64,000 nt of DNA, taken from assembly GCF_001941865.1 (NCBI RefSeq), contig NZ_CP016162.1:1550001-1614000 (forward strand), written 5' to 3'. The position numbers were made by a program, and so were the translations under genes. The first letter of the stretch is position 1. Every line of letters begins with the position of its first letter. The stretch is from Pseudomonas alcaliphila JAB1 (lineage in GTDB: Bacteria > Pseudomonadota > Gammaproteobacteria > Pseudomonadales > Pseudomonadaceae). This document shows positions 12,656 to 21,670 of this stretch, in pieces. The notes below the pieces were generated by a model. The model was not told the origin of the DNA. It worked only from the letters and a program-made list of their open reading frames with translations, and did not search any database.

Positions 12656-12859
12656 TCAATCGCGCTCGCGGGGCTCAGTGGCTTTCAGCGCACCCGCGCA
12701 GGCTGGGCACAGGCAGGCCTGGTTGCGTTGCTCGGGCGTCAGGCGTTGCAGCGCGGCCGGGTCGATTTGCGCGTCGAAGCACCAGCAGGGCTCGTCACGC
12801 CCGGCGGCGACGCTGCACTGGTTGCTCTTGCCGCATAGCGGGCAGTGTTGCGTGTCCAT
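12656..12859 (-). CDS. Cysteine-rich CWC family protein
   Basis: A 67-aa protein starting MDTQHCPLCGKSNQC. Two CxxC-type pairs (CPLC near the start, CPAC near the end) and the CWCF motif fit the cysteine-rich CWC Pfam family, probably a small zinc-binding protein. Function is unknown. I chose ATG 12859 rather than the longer in-frame opening because it gives the family start and its A overlaps the stop of the preceding diguanylate cyclase gene. It ends 3 nt before rsuA. Confidence 0.8.
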   Translation of the reverse strand: MDTQHCPLCGKSNQCSVAAGRDEPCWCFDAQIDPAALQRLTPEQRNQACLCPACAGALKATEPRERD

Positions 12860-14325
12860 CAGCTGTCGACGCAAACGCGGTCGCGCCCGGCCTGCTTGGC
12901 GCGGTACAGCGCGCGGTCGGTGCGGCCGAGCAGGGTATGCAGGCTCTCGCCGGTATGCCACTGGCTGAGGCCAAGGCTGACGGTGACCTGCAGGCTCTGG
13001 CCTTCGACTGCATAGCGCTGTTCGGCGCAGTGCTGGCGCAGTTTCTCGGCCAGGTCATGGGCGGCCTGGCGGTCGGTGTTCTTCAGCAGCAGGATGAATT
13101 CCTCGCCGCCCCAGCGGCAGAGAATGTCGGACTGGCGCAGCGTGCCACGCAGTTGCTGGGCGAAGTCGTGCAGCACCTGGTCGCCGGCCAGATGACCGTG
13201 CTGGTCGTTGATCAGCTTGAAGTTGTCCAGATCCAGCAGCACGGCGCACAGCGGGCTGCTGTCGCGCTGCGCTTCCTGCAGCGCCTGTTCGGCGAGGATG
13301 TCGAAGCCGCGGCGGTTGGGCAGGTCGGTGAGGCTGTCGGTGGTGGCCAGGGCGGCGATGCGCTGCTGATAGCGTCGAATCGCCAGGCTCACCAGGGTCA
13401 GCACGATGGCGGTGACCAGCAGGCAAAGCAGCAGGTTGATGTAGAGCCCCTGGCGGATGCCGGCCAGGGCCTTATCCTGCTTGTCGACGAACAGGTACCA
13501 CTCCAGCTCGGGGATGTAGCGCACGTTGAGGAAGTGCTCGCGGCCCTGCTCCTGGTATTCGAACTGGCCGCTTTGCGGCGTGGGCAGTTTTTCCATCAGG
13601 CCGTCGAGGCCGGGCACGTCGGCCAGTGAATCGCCGACTTGGGCGCCCATCGGTCCGCCTTGGGCGCCGGTGAGGGTGATGCGCCCGGTGGTGTCGACGA
13701 AGTAGACGCTGCGCTCGTAGCGCGCCTGGTACTCGTCGATCAGCTTGACCACGGCATCGACCGCCAGGCCGACGCCGGTGGCGCCAATGAAGCTGCCGTC
13801 GTAGTCGAGCACCTTGTAGTTGATGAAGATGGTCAGACGGTCGGCGTTGGCCATGTCGACGTCGACGTTGATCTCGTAGGGCTCCTTGAGGCCGCGTACG
13901 CGGTAGTACCAGACGTCGCGCGGCTCTTCCGGCTTGACCTGCTTGAGCGCGCCCCTGGCCTGGTAGTAGGTGCTGGTCTTGTCGGAGACGAAGAAGCTGG
14001 TGAAGGCGCCGTAGTGCTCCTGCACTTCACGCAGGTAGCGGGTCATCTGCCCGGTGTCCTGTTCGCCGGCCAGCACCCAGTCACGCAGGAAGGTGTCACG
14101 GGCCATCATCGAGGAGATGAGGATGGGGCGCACCAGGTCCTTCTGGATTTCCGAATAGACGGTGTCGGAGGTCAGAGGTAGCTCGGTGTTGATGATGCTG
14201 TCGCGGATCGAGTCGCGCGAGGCGTAGTAGCTCAGCAGCGAGGTGGTGAGAAAGCCGCTACCGAGCAGGAACAGGAGCAGTAACACCAACGAGGTTTGCG
14301 TGTGCCGTTTGGGGCGCAGGGACAT
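12859..14325 (-). CDS. Membrane diguanylate cyclase with periplasmic Cache-type sensor
   Basis: A 488-aa protein. A transmembrane helix (LVLLLLFLLGSGFLTTSLL) is followed by a periplasmic double-Cache-like sensor of about 240 residues (WYYRVRGLKEPYEINVDV, then GVGLAVDAVVKLIDEYQ), a second helix (LYINLLLCLLVTAIVLTLV) and a GGDEF domain. The active loop reads GGEEF and the RxxD inhibitory site (RQSD) is present upstream, so it should make c-di-GMP with product feedback. No EAL domain. The signal sensed is not evident. Its stop overlaps the start of the CWC gene. Confidence 0.92.
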   Translation of the reverse strand: MSLRPKRHTQTSLVLLLLFLLGSGFLTTSLLSYYASRDSIRDSIINTELPLTSDTVYSEIQKDLVRPILISSMMARDTFLRDWVLAGEQDTGQMTRYLREVQEHYGAFTSFFVSDKTSTYYQARGALKQVKPEEPRDVWYYRVRGLKEPYEINVDVDMANADRLTIFINYKVLDYDGSFIGATGVGLAVDAVVKLIDEYQARYERSVYFVDTTGRITLTGAQGGPMGAQVGDSLADVPGLDGLMEKLPTPQSGQFEYQEQGREHFLNVRYIPELEWYLFVDKQDKALAGIRQGLYINLLLCLLVTAIVLTLVSLAIRRYQQRIAALATTDSLTDLPNRRGFDILAEQALQEAQRDSSPLCAVLLDLDNFKLINDQHGHLAGDQVLHDFAQQLRGTLRQSDILCRWGGEEFILLLKNTDRQAAHDLAEKLRQHCAEQRYAVEGQSLQVTVSLGLSQWHTGESLHTLLGRTDRALYRAKQAGRDRVCVDS

Positions 14326-14858
14326 GGGTGAATCCGGGAGCGGGCTAATGGCGTGATGCTAGCTTGCCGGAAGGGGATAGCGCCAGTTGTGATCACGATC
14401 GGCGCTGTATATGGGGCGGATGAAAGTTGGGGGTATGCCAATCCGGCAAGGCGAGCAAAGCAGCCTTGCGTAGGAGCCCCGCCCCGGGGCGAAGCTTTGC
14501 GAGGCGTCGTTAGCCAGGTTCGCGGCGGGGCGCCGCTCCTACAGGTTGGGTGTATCGACATTTGACCGGGTGGCTAGTTTTCCCGGATTGCATCCGGGCT
14601 ACGGGACTGTAGGAGCGGATTTATCCGCGATTGGGGTTGCCGGTATTGCGGTGGGGCGTGAAGCGGTCGCGGCTGAAGCCCCTCCCACAGGGAATCGGTG
14701 GATTTGGGGAGTGTTGTGAAAATGCGGCTAACGCTTCTCCTGCAGGGAATCGGCGTTTGTGTGGATCGCGGCTGAAGCCGCTCCTACGCGGTCGTGGCTG
14801 GGACGCCTCCTACAAGGGCTGGTAAGGCCCTGTGGGAGGCGCTTCAGCGGCGAGCGTT
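14326..14858. repeat. Intergenic cluster of REP-type hairpins
   Basis: 533 bp packed with palindromic repeats. They include an inverted REP pair at 14469-14543 (GTAGGAGC...GCTCCTAC), the CCCGGATTGCATCCGGG hairpin at 14582-14602 and single GTAGGAGCGG units near 14607-14635. Further GCTCCTAC or CTCCTAC units lie near 14764-14813. The last unit (from about 14830) abuts the 3' end of the carboxylase gene. No gene is supported. The cluster probably serves as transcript end structure for the carboxylase operon. Confidence 0.75.
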
Positions 14859-17800
14859 TCAGGCTTCTTCCAGCACCACCACGCGCTGCCCGGCGCGCAC
14901 CGGCGAGCCGGGTTGCACACGTACCTCGCGCACGGTGCCGGCCACCGGTGCGGTGAGCGGGATTTCCATCTTCATCGATTCGAGAATCACCAGCACGTCA
15001 CCAGCCTGCACCTGCGCGCCGGCTTCCACCTGCACCTGCCAGAGGTTGCCGGCGATATGGCTTTCGATGCCATGCTGACCGGCGCCCAGCGGGGCGTCAT
15101 CGCCAAGCTCGGTGGCCACTTCTTCGACCTCGAAATGCGCCTGACCCGATTCGATCCAGCGCTGGCGCTCGGCGTCGAAGGCCGTGCGCTGTTGCTGGCG
15201 GAAGGCGGCGATGCCGTCGGCTTCTTCATCGAGAAACTGCTGGTAGTCGGCCAGGGCCAGTTCGCTCTGTTCGATGCGCAGCGGGTAGCGGCCGAGCGGG
15301 AAGTCGCGGCGGATGCGCAGCAGTTCGTCAGCCGATACCGGGTAGAAGCGAATCTGGTCGAAAAAGCGCAGCAGCCAGGGCTTGCCGTCGAAGGCCTCGA
15401 CCGCGCGGTAGCGGTTCCACATCTGCAGAGTGCGGCCGACGAACTGGTAGCCACCCGGGCCTTCCATGCCGTACACGCACATATAGGCGCCGCCGATGCC
15501 CACCGAGTTCTCCGCCGTCCAGGTGCGCGCCGGGTTGTACTTGGTGGTGACCAGGCGATGGCGCGGGTCGAGCGGCGTGGCCACCGGTGCGCCGAGGTAG
15601 ACGTCGCCCAGGCCCATGACCAGGTAGCTGGCGTCGAACACCGTGCGGTACACCTCGTCCAGATTCGGCAGGTCGTTGATGCGGCGGATAAATTCCAGGT
15701 TGCTCGGGCACCAGGGGGCGTCCTTGCGCACGGTGGTCATGTACTTGTCGATGGCCAGCTGGCAGGCCGGGTCGTCCCAGGACAGCGGCAGGTGGACGAT
15801 ACGCGACGGCACCTTGAGGTCGCGGGCGGCGCAGACGGCGTCCCACTCGCCGGCGACGATGTCGAGTAGCGTCTGCAGTGTCAGGGTTTCCGGCTGGTAG
15901 TGCACCTGCAGCGAGCGGATGCCCGGTGTCAGGTCGATCACGCCGTCGAGTTGTTTGGCCTGCAGCGCCTGCATCAGCGCATGGCCACGGAAGCGCAGTA
16001 CCAGGTCGAGTTCCGGCTGGCCGATTTCCAGCAGCAGGTGGGTGTCGCCAGACAGGCGTGCGACCAGGCGGGTGTCGTCGGTGCCGAGGTCGAGGACGAT
16101 GGGGGAGGTCAGCTGTGTAGGAGCTGGCTTGCCAGCGATCCGCGATGTTGGCTGATCGCCCGCAAGCGGGCTCCTACAGAGTTCTGCGTATTCGCGTGCA
16201 TTGTTCCGTGCCAACTCCCGCGCCGTGGCGATATCCACCGGCACGAAGCGCACCTTGTCGCCGGCCTTGAGCTGGCCGAGCTGCCACAGGTCGGCCTCGA
16301 TGATGGTCACCAGGCAGACGAAGCCACCCAGGCTGGGGCCGTCCGGGCCCAGAATCACCGGCATATCGCCGGTAAAGTCCACCGCGCCGATGGCGTAGGG
16401 GTTGTCGTGGATGTTCGAGGGGTGCAGACCGGCTTCGCCGCCGCTGTCGCGCACCCACTCGGGCTTGGGTCCGATCAGGCGCACGCCGGTGCGGCTGGAG
16501 TTGAAGTGCACTTCCCAATCGGTGGCGAGAAAGCGGTCGATATAGCGTTCGCTGAAGTATTCCGGCGCGCCGTGCGGGCCGTAGATCACGCGCAGTTCGC
16601 GTACGGCCGGCAGGGCCGGGCAGAGCTCGGCGGGCAGTTGTGCGCCGCTGCTGGTATCGGCGAGCGGCAGCAGGTGTAGCACGTCGACGGCACGCAGGGC
16701 GCGGCCGCCGTGGCCGCCGAACTGACCGAGGGTGAAGGTGCTCTTGCTGCCCAGGTAGTCCGGCACCTGGATGCCGCCGCGAATGCTCAGGTAGCTGCGC
16801 GCGCCGGCACCATTGATGGTGCCAAGCGCCATGGTGCTGCCGGCCTTGATCAGCAGCGCGGTGTTCATCGGTTGTTCCACGCCATCGATATTCAGTGGAA
16901 TCTCGGCGCCTGTCACCGCGATCACGGCATCGGTGTTGAAGCGCAAAAGCGGGCCGCTCATGGTGATTTCCAGCGCGGCAGCGCCTTCTTCGTTGCCGAG
17001 CAGGCGGTTGCCCAGGCGCAGGGCGCGGCTGTCCATCGGCCCGGACGGCGGCACACCAACGGCCCAGTAGCCGAGGCGGCCGGGGAAGTCCTGCACGCTG
17101 GTCTGGGTACCGGCGCTGAGCACTTCGAAGGTGGTCGCCTGGTAGACCAGATTCTCCAGGCAGCGCGTCCACGGCGAGCCGCTGGCGAAGGGCGCGTCAC
17201 TGAGGATCTGGCGCAGGTAGTCGCGGTTGCATTCCACGCCATACAGCACGGAGTCGGCCAGGGCCTTGTCCAGCGCGGCGCTGGCCTGCTCGCGGGTCGG
17301 CGCCCAGGTGATCAGCTTGGCGATCATCGGGTCGAAGTAGGGCGGAATTTCGCAACCGGCTTCGACCCAGGTGTCGATGCGCAGTGCCTTGCCGTCGGCT
17401 TCGGGAAATTGCACAGCGGTCAGCAGGCCGGGGCTGGGCTGAAAATCCCGGCCCGGGTCTTCGGCGTACAGGCGCGCCTGGATAGCATGGCCGGACGGCT
17501 TGAGCGTCTTGGCCAGTTCGCTGAGCGGCGGCAGATCGTCGGCCGCCAGCTCGATCATCCAACGCACCAGATCGACACCCCACACCTGTTCGGTGACGCC
17601 GTGTTCGACCTGCAGGCGGGTATTCACTTCGAGGAAGTAGAAGCGCTCGGCCTCGCTGTCGTAGACGAATTCGACGGTGCCGGCGCTGCGGTAATTCACC
17701 GCCTTGGCCAGCTTGATCGCCGCCGCACACAGCTCATCGGCCATGCCAGCCGGGAGGTTCGGTGCCGGGGTTTCTTCCAGCACCTTCTGGTTGCGCCGCT

Positions 17801-18491
17801 GTACCGAGCAGTCGCGCACGCCGAGGGCGAGCACCTCGCCCTGGCCGTCGCCGAACACTTGCACTTCCAGGTGGCGGGCGCGCTGGATGTATTTCTCGAT
17901 GAACACGCCGCTGTCGCTGAAGTTGTTCTGCCCCAGGCGTTTGACCGCCTCGAAGGCTTCGCTCAGTTCGGCCGCCGAATGGCAGACGCGCATGCCGATG
18001 CCGCCACCGCCAGCGGTGCTTTTCAGCATCACCGGGTAGCCGACCTGTTCGCCGGCCTTGAGTGCGGCGTCGAGGTTTTCCAGCAACTCGGTGCCTTCGA
18101 GCATTGGCACGCCGTGCTGCTTGGCCAGGGCGCGGGCGGTGTGCTTGAGGCCGAACACGCGCAGTTGCTCGGGCGTCGGGCCGACGAAGGCGATGCCGGC
18201 GGCTTCGCAGGCTTCGGCAAATGCAGCGTTCTCGGAGAGAAAACCGTAGCCGGGGTGAATGGCCCGGGCACCGCTGGTTTTGGCGGCGGCGAGGATCTTG
18301 TCGACCACCAGGTAGGTTTGCGCGGCCGGGCCGTCGCCTAAGGAAAAGGCTTCGTCGGCCTGTTGGATATGTAGGCTGGCGGCGTCGGCTTCGGAGTACA
18401 GGGCGACGCCGCCGACGTTCAGTTCACGCAGGGTGCGCAGGATACGGCAGGCGATGGCGCCGCGGTTGGCGATCAAAAGTTTCTCGAACAT
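14859..18491 (-). CDS. Biotin-dependent guanidine/urea carboxylase
   Basis: A 1210-aa protein annotated in older genomes as urea carboxylase. It has a biotin carboxylase module (MFEKLLIANRGAIACRIL; ATP loop KSTAGGGGIGMR; EVNTRLQVEHGVTE), then KipA- and KipI-like carboxyltransferase halves (GPSGPMDSRALRLGN; VMGLGDVYLGAP), and a C-terminal biotinyl domain with K1174 in ESMKMEI. In loci with DUF1989 partners and ykkC riboswitches, the family carboxylates guanidine; I infer that substrate here. Residues about 771-792 are encoded by an inserted REP pair (16117-16178). The usual downstream allophanate hydrolase gene is missing. Confidence 0.9.
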   Translation of the reverse strand: MFEKLLIANRGAIACRILRTLRELNVGGVALYSEADAASLHIQQADEAFSLGDGPAAQTYLVVDKILAAAKTSGARAIHPGYGFLSENAAFAEACEAAGIAFVGPTPEQLRVFGLKHTARALAKQHGVPMLEGTELLENLDAALKAGEQVGYPVMLKSTAGGGGIGMRVCHSAAELSEAFEAVKRLGQNNFSDSGVFIEKYIQRARHLEVQVFGDGQGEVLALGVRDCSVQRRNQKVLEETPAPNLPAGMADELCAAAIKLAKAVNYRSAGTVEFVYDSEAERFYFLEVNTRLQVEHGVTEQVWGVDLVRWMIELAADDLPPLSELAKTLKPSGHAIQARLYAEDPGRDFQPSPGLLTAVQFPEADGKALRIDTWVEAGCEIPPYFDPMIAKLITWAPTREQASAALDKALADSVLYGVECNRDYLRQILSDAPFASGSPWTRCLENLVYQATTFEVLSAGTQTSVQDFPGRLGYWAVGVPPSGPMDSRALRLGNRLLGNEEGAAALEITMSGPLLRFNTDAVIAVTGAEIPLNIDGVEQPMNTALLIKAGSTMALGTINGAGARSYLSIRGGIQVPDYLGSKSTFTLGQFGGHGGRALRAVDVLHLLPLADTSSGAQLPAELCPALPAVRELRVIYGPHGAPEYFSERYIDRFLATDWEVHFNSSRTGVRLIGPKPEWVRDSGGEAGLHPSNIHDNPYAIGAVDFTGDMPVILGPDGPSLGGFVCLVTIIEADLWQLGQLKAGDKVRFVPVDIATARELARNNAREYAELCRSPLAGDQPTSRIAGKPAPTQLTSPIVLDLGTDDTRLVARLSGDTHLLLEIGQPELDLVLRFRGHALMQALQAKQLDGVIDLTPGIRSLQVHYQPETLTLQTLLDIVAGEWDAVCAARDLKVPSRIVHLPLSWDDPACQLAIDKYMTTVRKDAPWCPSNLEFIRRINDLPNLDEVYRTVFDASYLVMGLGDVYLGAPVATPLDPRHRLVTTKYNPARTWTAENSVGIGGAYMCVYGMEGPGGYQFVGRTLQMWNRYRAVEAFDGKPWLLRFFDQIRFYPVSADELLRIRRDFPLGRYPLRIEQSELALADYQQFLDEEADGIAAFRQQQRTAFDAERQRWIESGQAHFEVEEVATELGDDAPLGAGQHGIESHIAGNLWQVQVEAGAQVQAGDVLVILESMKMEIPLTAPVAGTVREVRVQPGSPVRAGQRVVVLEEA
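16117..16178. repeat. Inverted REP pair inside the carboxylase coding sequence
   Basis: TGTAGGAGCTGGCTTGCCAG at the left and CGCAAGCGGGCTCCTACA at the right form the same head-to-tail REP pair found in intergenic regions of this window, such as 23815-23880 and 60724-60784. Here it lies inside the open reading frame and is translated through without a stop (peptide RSPLAGD...RIAGKPAPT), at the linker between the two carboxyltransferase halves. Confidence 0.9.
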
Positions 18492-18820
18492 ATCCGCTCC
18501 CGAGACAGTTCAAAGCTGCTGCGCTCCACCATGCTGCGTTGGCCGCCAGTTCGAAATGCTCATTTGCTCCAGCAAACTCCGCTTTCTCACTGGCTGCCGC
18601 CTTGCCTGATGTTCGCTCGCGCCGCTTTGCTCCTGTCTCGTATAAGGTGGCGGGCCGTCCCGCCGTCATTCGTCATGTGCCACGGTCGTCCGTGGTCGAA
18701 AAAGTCGGGTGGCTTGTCTCCCTCTCCCATTCATGGGAGAGGGCTGGGGAGAGGGGCGGTTGATGACATGACCCTCTCCCCCGGCCCCTCTCCCGCAGGC
18801 GGGAGAGGGGAGTGCATCAA
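18492..18820. repeat. Intergenic repeats splitting the guanidine operon (copy B and CCCTCTCCC hairpins)
   Basis: 329 bp without a gene between the carboxylase start and the stop of the 211-aa DUF1989 gene. It holds copy B of the structured repeat (about 18530-18620; core AAATGCTCATTTGC with hairpin TTTGC-TCCA-GCAAA at 18563-18576). Two strong hairpins, CCCTCTCCCattcatGGGAGAGGG (18720-18743) and a CCCCTCTCCCGC stem (18785-18810), follow. Either hairpin could terminate or process the transcript before the carboxylase. Confidence 0.75.
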
Positions 18821-19456
18821 TCACTCCCAGACCAGCACCTCGGCTGGTGTCGGGTTCCAGCCGTTGCACGGGTTGTTCAACTGCGGGCAGTTGGAGATCA
18901 GCACGATGACGTCGGTTTCGGCCTTCAGCTCCACGTATTTGCCAGGCGCGGAGATGCCGTCCTCGAAGGTCAGGCCGCCTTCGGGCGTTACTGGCACGTT
19001 CATGAAGAAGTTGATGTTGGCGCCGATGTCGCGCTTGCTCAGACGTCCGTCGTGCAGGCTGGCGCGCAGGAAGTTGTCGCGGCAGCTGTGCATGTAGCGC
19101 TTGTCCAGGGCGTAGCGCACGGTGTTGCTCTCCTGCGCGCAGGCGCCGCCGAGGGTGTCGTGGCGACCGCAGGTGTCGGCGACTATGGTCAGCAGCGGCT
19201 TGCCGAGGTTGGAGTAGAGCACCGTGCCGGTGGTCAGGTAGACGTTGTTCTGTTTGCGCAGGGTGCGCTGCGGATCGAAGCGTTCACGCGGGTTTTTCGC
19301 GGCGAAGAACAGGGTGTCGATCGCCTGGTTGCCTTCCAGGTCATGCAGGCGCAGGGTCTGTCCGGCCTTGACCTCGAACAGGTAGGGTTCGCCCGCCGGG
19401 ATGGTGTGGCGGAACACGGCGGTTTCGGGATGCAGGTTGCTGGCGGTAAGGGTCAT
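18821..19456 (-). CDS. DUF1989 protein, carboxyguanidine deiminase subunit (urea carboxylase-associated 1 type)
   Basis: A 211-aa protein of the urea-carboxylase-associated family (DUF1989). Seen: [20 protein letters not shown] near the N terminus, [19 protein letters not shown] with cysteines that bind metal in the family, and [10 protein letters not shown] later. Such proteins, with a second paralogue, deiminate carboxyguanidine to allophanate (CgdA/CgdB in recent work; I am not certain which letter applies). It follows the 242-aa paralogue by 11 nt. The carboxylase gene lies 329 bp downstream. Confidence 0.88.
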   Translation of the reverse strand: MTLTASNLHPETAVFRHTIPAGEPYLFEVKAGQTLRLHDLEGNQAIDTLFFAAKNPRERFDPQRTLRKQNNVYLTTGTVLYSNLGKPLLTIVADTCGRHDTLGGACAQESNTVRYALDKRYMHSCRDNFLRASLHDGRLSKRDIGANINFFMNVPVTPEGGLTFEDGISAPGKYVELKAETDVIVLISNCPQLNNPCNGWNPTPAEVLVWE

Positions 19457-19467
19457 TTCGGCAGCCC

Positions 19468-20196
19468 TCAGATGTACTGGCGTTCGGTGTTGTGGAAGCC
19501 GCGGCCGTTTTCCGGGCGCGAGGTGCGGCAGAGCACGGTGATGCCGTCGCTGTCGACCTTGCTTAAGCGGAGTTGCACCGGCTTGGGCGCGTACTGTGGG
19601 TTGGGATCCATCGGGTGTTGCAGAGCGGTGAGCACCACCAGGGTGTCCATCGGCGCGTACAGCTCGATGTAGTCACCGGCTTTGCTGTTGCCGGGTTGAA
19701 AGTGGAAGGCGCCCTCGGCGTCGACGTCCACGCGGCTGAACAGGTTGAGGTTCATCAGCAAGTCGAGCAGGTTCAGGTCCCACTTGCCCATTTCCACCAG
19801 CAGGTTGTCCATGCCGTTGCGGAAGAAGCCGTTGCGCAGTTCCTGATAGCGGCCCTGGCCGTACTTCTCCAACACTTCGTCGGCATTCAGCACGCCGCCG
19901 AAGCTGTCGTGCCAACCGCAGGTATCGGCGGTGATGGCGGCCAGCACCTTGCCCATGTCCGAGTACAGGCAGTGCCCAGCGGTGAGCTTGGCGGTGTGTT
20001 GGCACTTGAGGGTGTCGGGCAGGTTCAGGCGCTCGCTTTTCTCAGCCGCGTTGAACAGCAGCAGGCTGACGTTGGCGCCGCCTTCTATATCGGTGATGCG
20101 CAGCAGTTGGCCACGCTTGAGGATGAAGGAAGTGTGGCCGCCGCCGGGCACGGTTTCCTCATAGAGGGTGGGGCGGAGAGTGAGGGCAGTGTTCAT
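19468..20196 (-). CDS. DUF1989 protein, carboxyguanidine deiminase subunit (urea carboxylase-associated 2 type)
   Basis: A 242-aa paralogue of the next gene. It starts [20 protein letters not shown] and has [39 protein letters not shown] and [20 protein letters not shown] segments (read [14 protein letters not shown]). It keeps the first Cys of the metal motif but not the following CAQ Cys of its partner, which would fit a heteromer with one catalytic subunit. It is 82 nt downstream of the substrate-binding-protein gene, with a 9-bp-stem hairpin in that gap. Confidence 0.87.
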   Translation of the reverse strand: MNTALTLRPTLYEETVPGGGHTSFILKRGQLLRITDIEGGANVSLLLFNAAEKSERLNLPDTLKCQHTAKLTAGHCLYSDMGKVLAAITADTCGWHDSFGGVLNADEVLEKYGQGRYQELRNGFFRNGMDNLLVEMGKWDLNLLDLLMNLNLFSRVDVDAEGAFHFQPGNSKAGDYIELYAPMDTLVVLTALQHPMDPNPQYAPKPVQLRLSKVDSDGITVLCRTSRPENGRGFHNTERQYI

Positions 20197-20223
20197 GAGT
20201 ACCTCGGGGTCAAAGCCTGGTCG

Positions 20224-20247
20224 TCAGGCGCCGGCAGGGGCGCCTGA
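20224..20247. promoter_or_regulatory. Intra-operon hairpin between binding protein and deiminase genes
   Basis: TCAGGCGCC (20224-20232) and GGCGCCTGA (20239-20247) are a perfect 9-bp inverted repeat with a 6-nt loop, in the 82-nt gap. No T-run follows on the minus strand, so it may stabilise the 3' end of the binding-protein message rather than terminate. Confidence 0.6.
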
Positions 20248-20278
20248 TCATCGTTGCGATGGAGTGGGTGAGTACGCT

Positions 20279-21346
20279 TCAGAGCTTGCCGTCGACAGCC
20301 ATCTGTATGTAGCTCGGGTCGAAACGCAGCTTGATGTTGGCGCTGTCGCCGGTAGTCACGTCGCCGGCGAAGGTCATGCCGATGGCGTCGGCGCTGCGGG
20401 CGCCTTCGCCGAGGATGCCGTGCTCGAAGCTGAAATTGGCGACCTTGGTCATGGTCTCCGGCAGGGCCGGGCTGGTGACGAAATCCAGGGTTTCTTTCGG
20501 CGTGTAGAACAGCTTGGTGGTCGCCAGTTGCGACTGGTAGCCGGCCAGGTCGGTACCGGAGGCCTTGGCCATTTCGGTCAGGGCTTCGGTGGCTTCGGGC
20601 GTGCCGGACTGCATCAGTTCGAGAATCTCGAACCAGGCGCCGACCAGGGCTTTGCCGAAGTCCGGGTTGTCCTTCAGGGTCTGGGTGTTGACCACCATCA
20701 TGTCGAGAATTTCACCGGGGATCTTCGATGAGTCGAAAACCTGGGTGCTGCCGGGCTGGGCGATGATCTCGGCGAGCATCGGGTTCCAGGTGGCGGCAGC
20801 CTGCACGCTGGGGGTGGTATAGGCGGCGATGATGTCGGCATCGGAGGTGTTCACCACCGTCACGTCGCGCTCGCTCATGCCTGCGGTTTCCAGGGCACGG
20901 GCGAGGAAGTAGTGGGAGACCGAGAGTTCCACCAGGTTGACGCGCATGCCCTTGAGATCGGCCAGGGTCTTGCCTTCGCCCTTGATCAGCAGGCCGTCGT
21001 TGCCGTTGGAGTAGTCGCCGACGATCAGCGCGGTGGAGTCCACGCCACCTGCGGCGGGGATGGTCAGGGCGTCCATGTTGGTCATGGTGCAGCCGTCGAA
21101 CTGGCCGACGCTGTACTGGTTGATGGACTCGACATAGTCATTGAGCTGCACGACATCGATGCTGATGCCGTATTTCTTCGCCCATTTGTCGATGATGCCG
21201 GAGGTGCTGGCGTGGCCCCAGGGCATCCAGCCGGCGTAAAGCGTCCAGCAGACGCTGAAGTTGTCTTTCTTCTCGGCATGAGCGCTGAAGCTGAGCACCG
21301 CGGCCAGACCGGCAGCGGCGAAGGAGAGCAGACGGTACTTGCGCAT
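20279..21346 (-). CDS. ABC substrate-binding protein, guanidine locus (paralogue 1)
   Basis: A 355-aa periplasmic binding protein of the NitT/TauT-like type, often labelled putative urea ABC transporter. It starts MRKYRLLSFAAAGLAAVLSF with a signal peptide ending about SAHA, then WTLYAGWMPWGH, GQFDGCTMTNMDALTIPAAG and NLVELSVSHYFLARAL. I chose ATG 21346 because GGAGG precedes it and the signal peptide starts there; the frame is open 19 codons further up. A guanidine-I riboswitch lies in its leader. Guanidine is the inferred ligand. It is paralogous to the protein at 28542-29603. Confidence 0.88.
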   Translation of the reverse strand: MRKYRLLSFAAAGLAAVLSFSAHAEKKDNFSVCWTLYAGWMPWGHASTSGIIDKWAKKYGISIDVVQLNDYVESINQYSVGQFDGCTMTNMDALTIPAAGGVDSTALIVGDYSNGNDGLLIKGEGKTLADLKGMRVNLVELSVSHYFLARALETAGMSERDVTVVNTSDADIIAAYTTPSVQAAATWNPMLAEIIAQPGSTQVFDSSKIPGEILDMMVVNTQTLKDNPDFGKALVGAWFEILELMQSGTPEATEALTEMAKASGTDLAGYQSQLATTKLFYTPKETLDFVTSPALPETMTKVANFSFEHGILGEGARSADAIGMTFAGDVTTGDSANIKLRFDPSYIQMAVDGKL

Positions 21347-21409
21347 TTGGAACCTCCAGTCTTGTTGAGTACGGGCAGGAGTCGCGGCACGTTTCGAGTT
21401 CATCGAAAG

Positions 21410-21502
21410 GCGCGTTCTCCCGGGCTTTTATCCCGCCGTGTAACCTCACTGGAGGTCGATGACTCTCGGACCAGCACTTGCCAGGCAAGTCGGAACCCTA
21501 GT
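21410..21502 (-). ncRNA. Guanidine-I (ykkC) riboswitch 1
   Basis: Read on the minus strand, the leader starts CTAGGGTTCCG (21501-21491), contains GGTCCGAGAG (21472-21463) and ends ACGGCGGGATAAAAGCCCGG followed by GAGAACGCGCC. These are the conserved blocks of the guanidine-I aptamer. It lies 64 nt upstream of the substrate-binding-protein start and controls that gene plus the deiminase and carboxylase genes. Confidence 0.96.
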
Positions 21503-21571
21503 CATCCATTTCGCAAATTGTGGTGCCGCGATTCCGGGAAACCCCGGTTAGAACCTGCACACTCAGGCTTT

Positions 21572-21587
21572 AGCGAATAGCGTGCCA
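21572..21587 (-). promoter_or_regulatory. Sigma-54-type promoter upstream of riboswitch 1
   Basis: Minus strand TGGCACGctatTCGCT: GG and GC exactly 10 nt apart, matching the -24/-12 consensus TGGCACG-N4-TTGCW except one base. The -12 GC lies about 72 nt from the riboswitch 5' end, the same distance as at the two other riboswitches. Confidence 0.75.
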
Positions 21588-21670
21588 GCTCGCCGAGGCC
21601 CGTGTCTGGGCACTCTGGCGAGGCTGCTTGCGGTTTGTGTGCTGCCTGATGGGGCTTGATTGGCGTTCAT

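Noticed and set aside
16710..18341. Plus-strand frame of 543 codons opposite the carboxylase
   Set aside because: Shadow of the biotin carboxylase coding strand, whose motifs are all on the minus strand.
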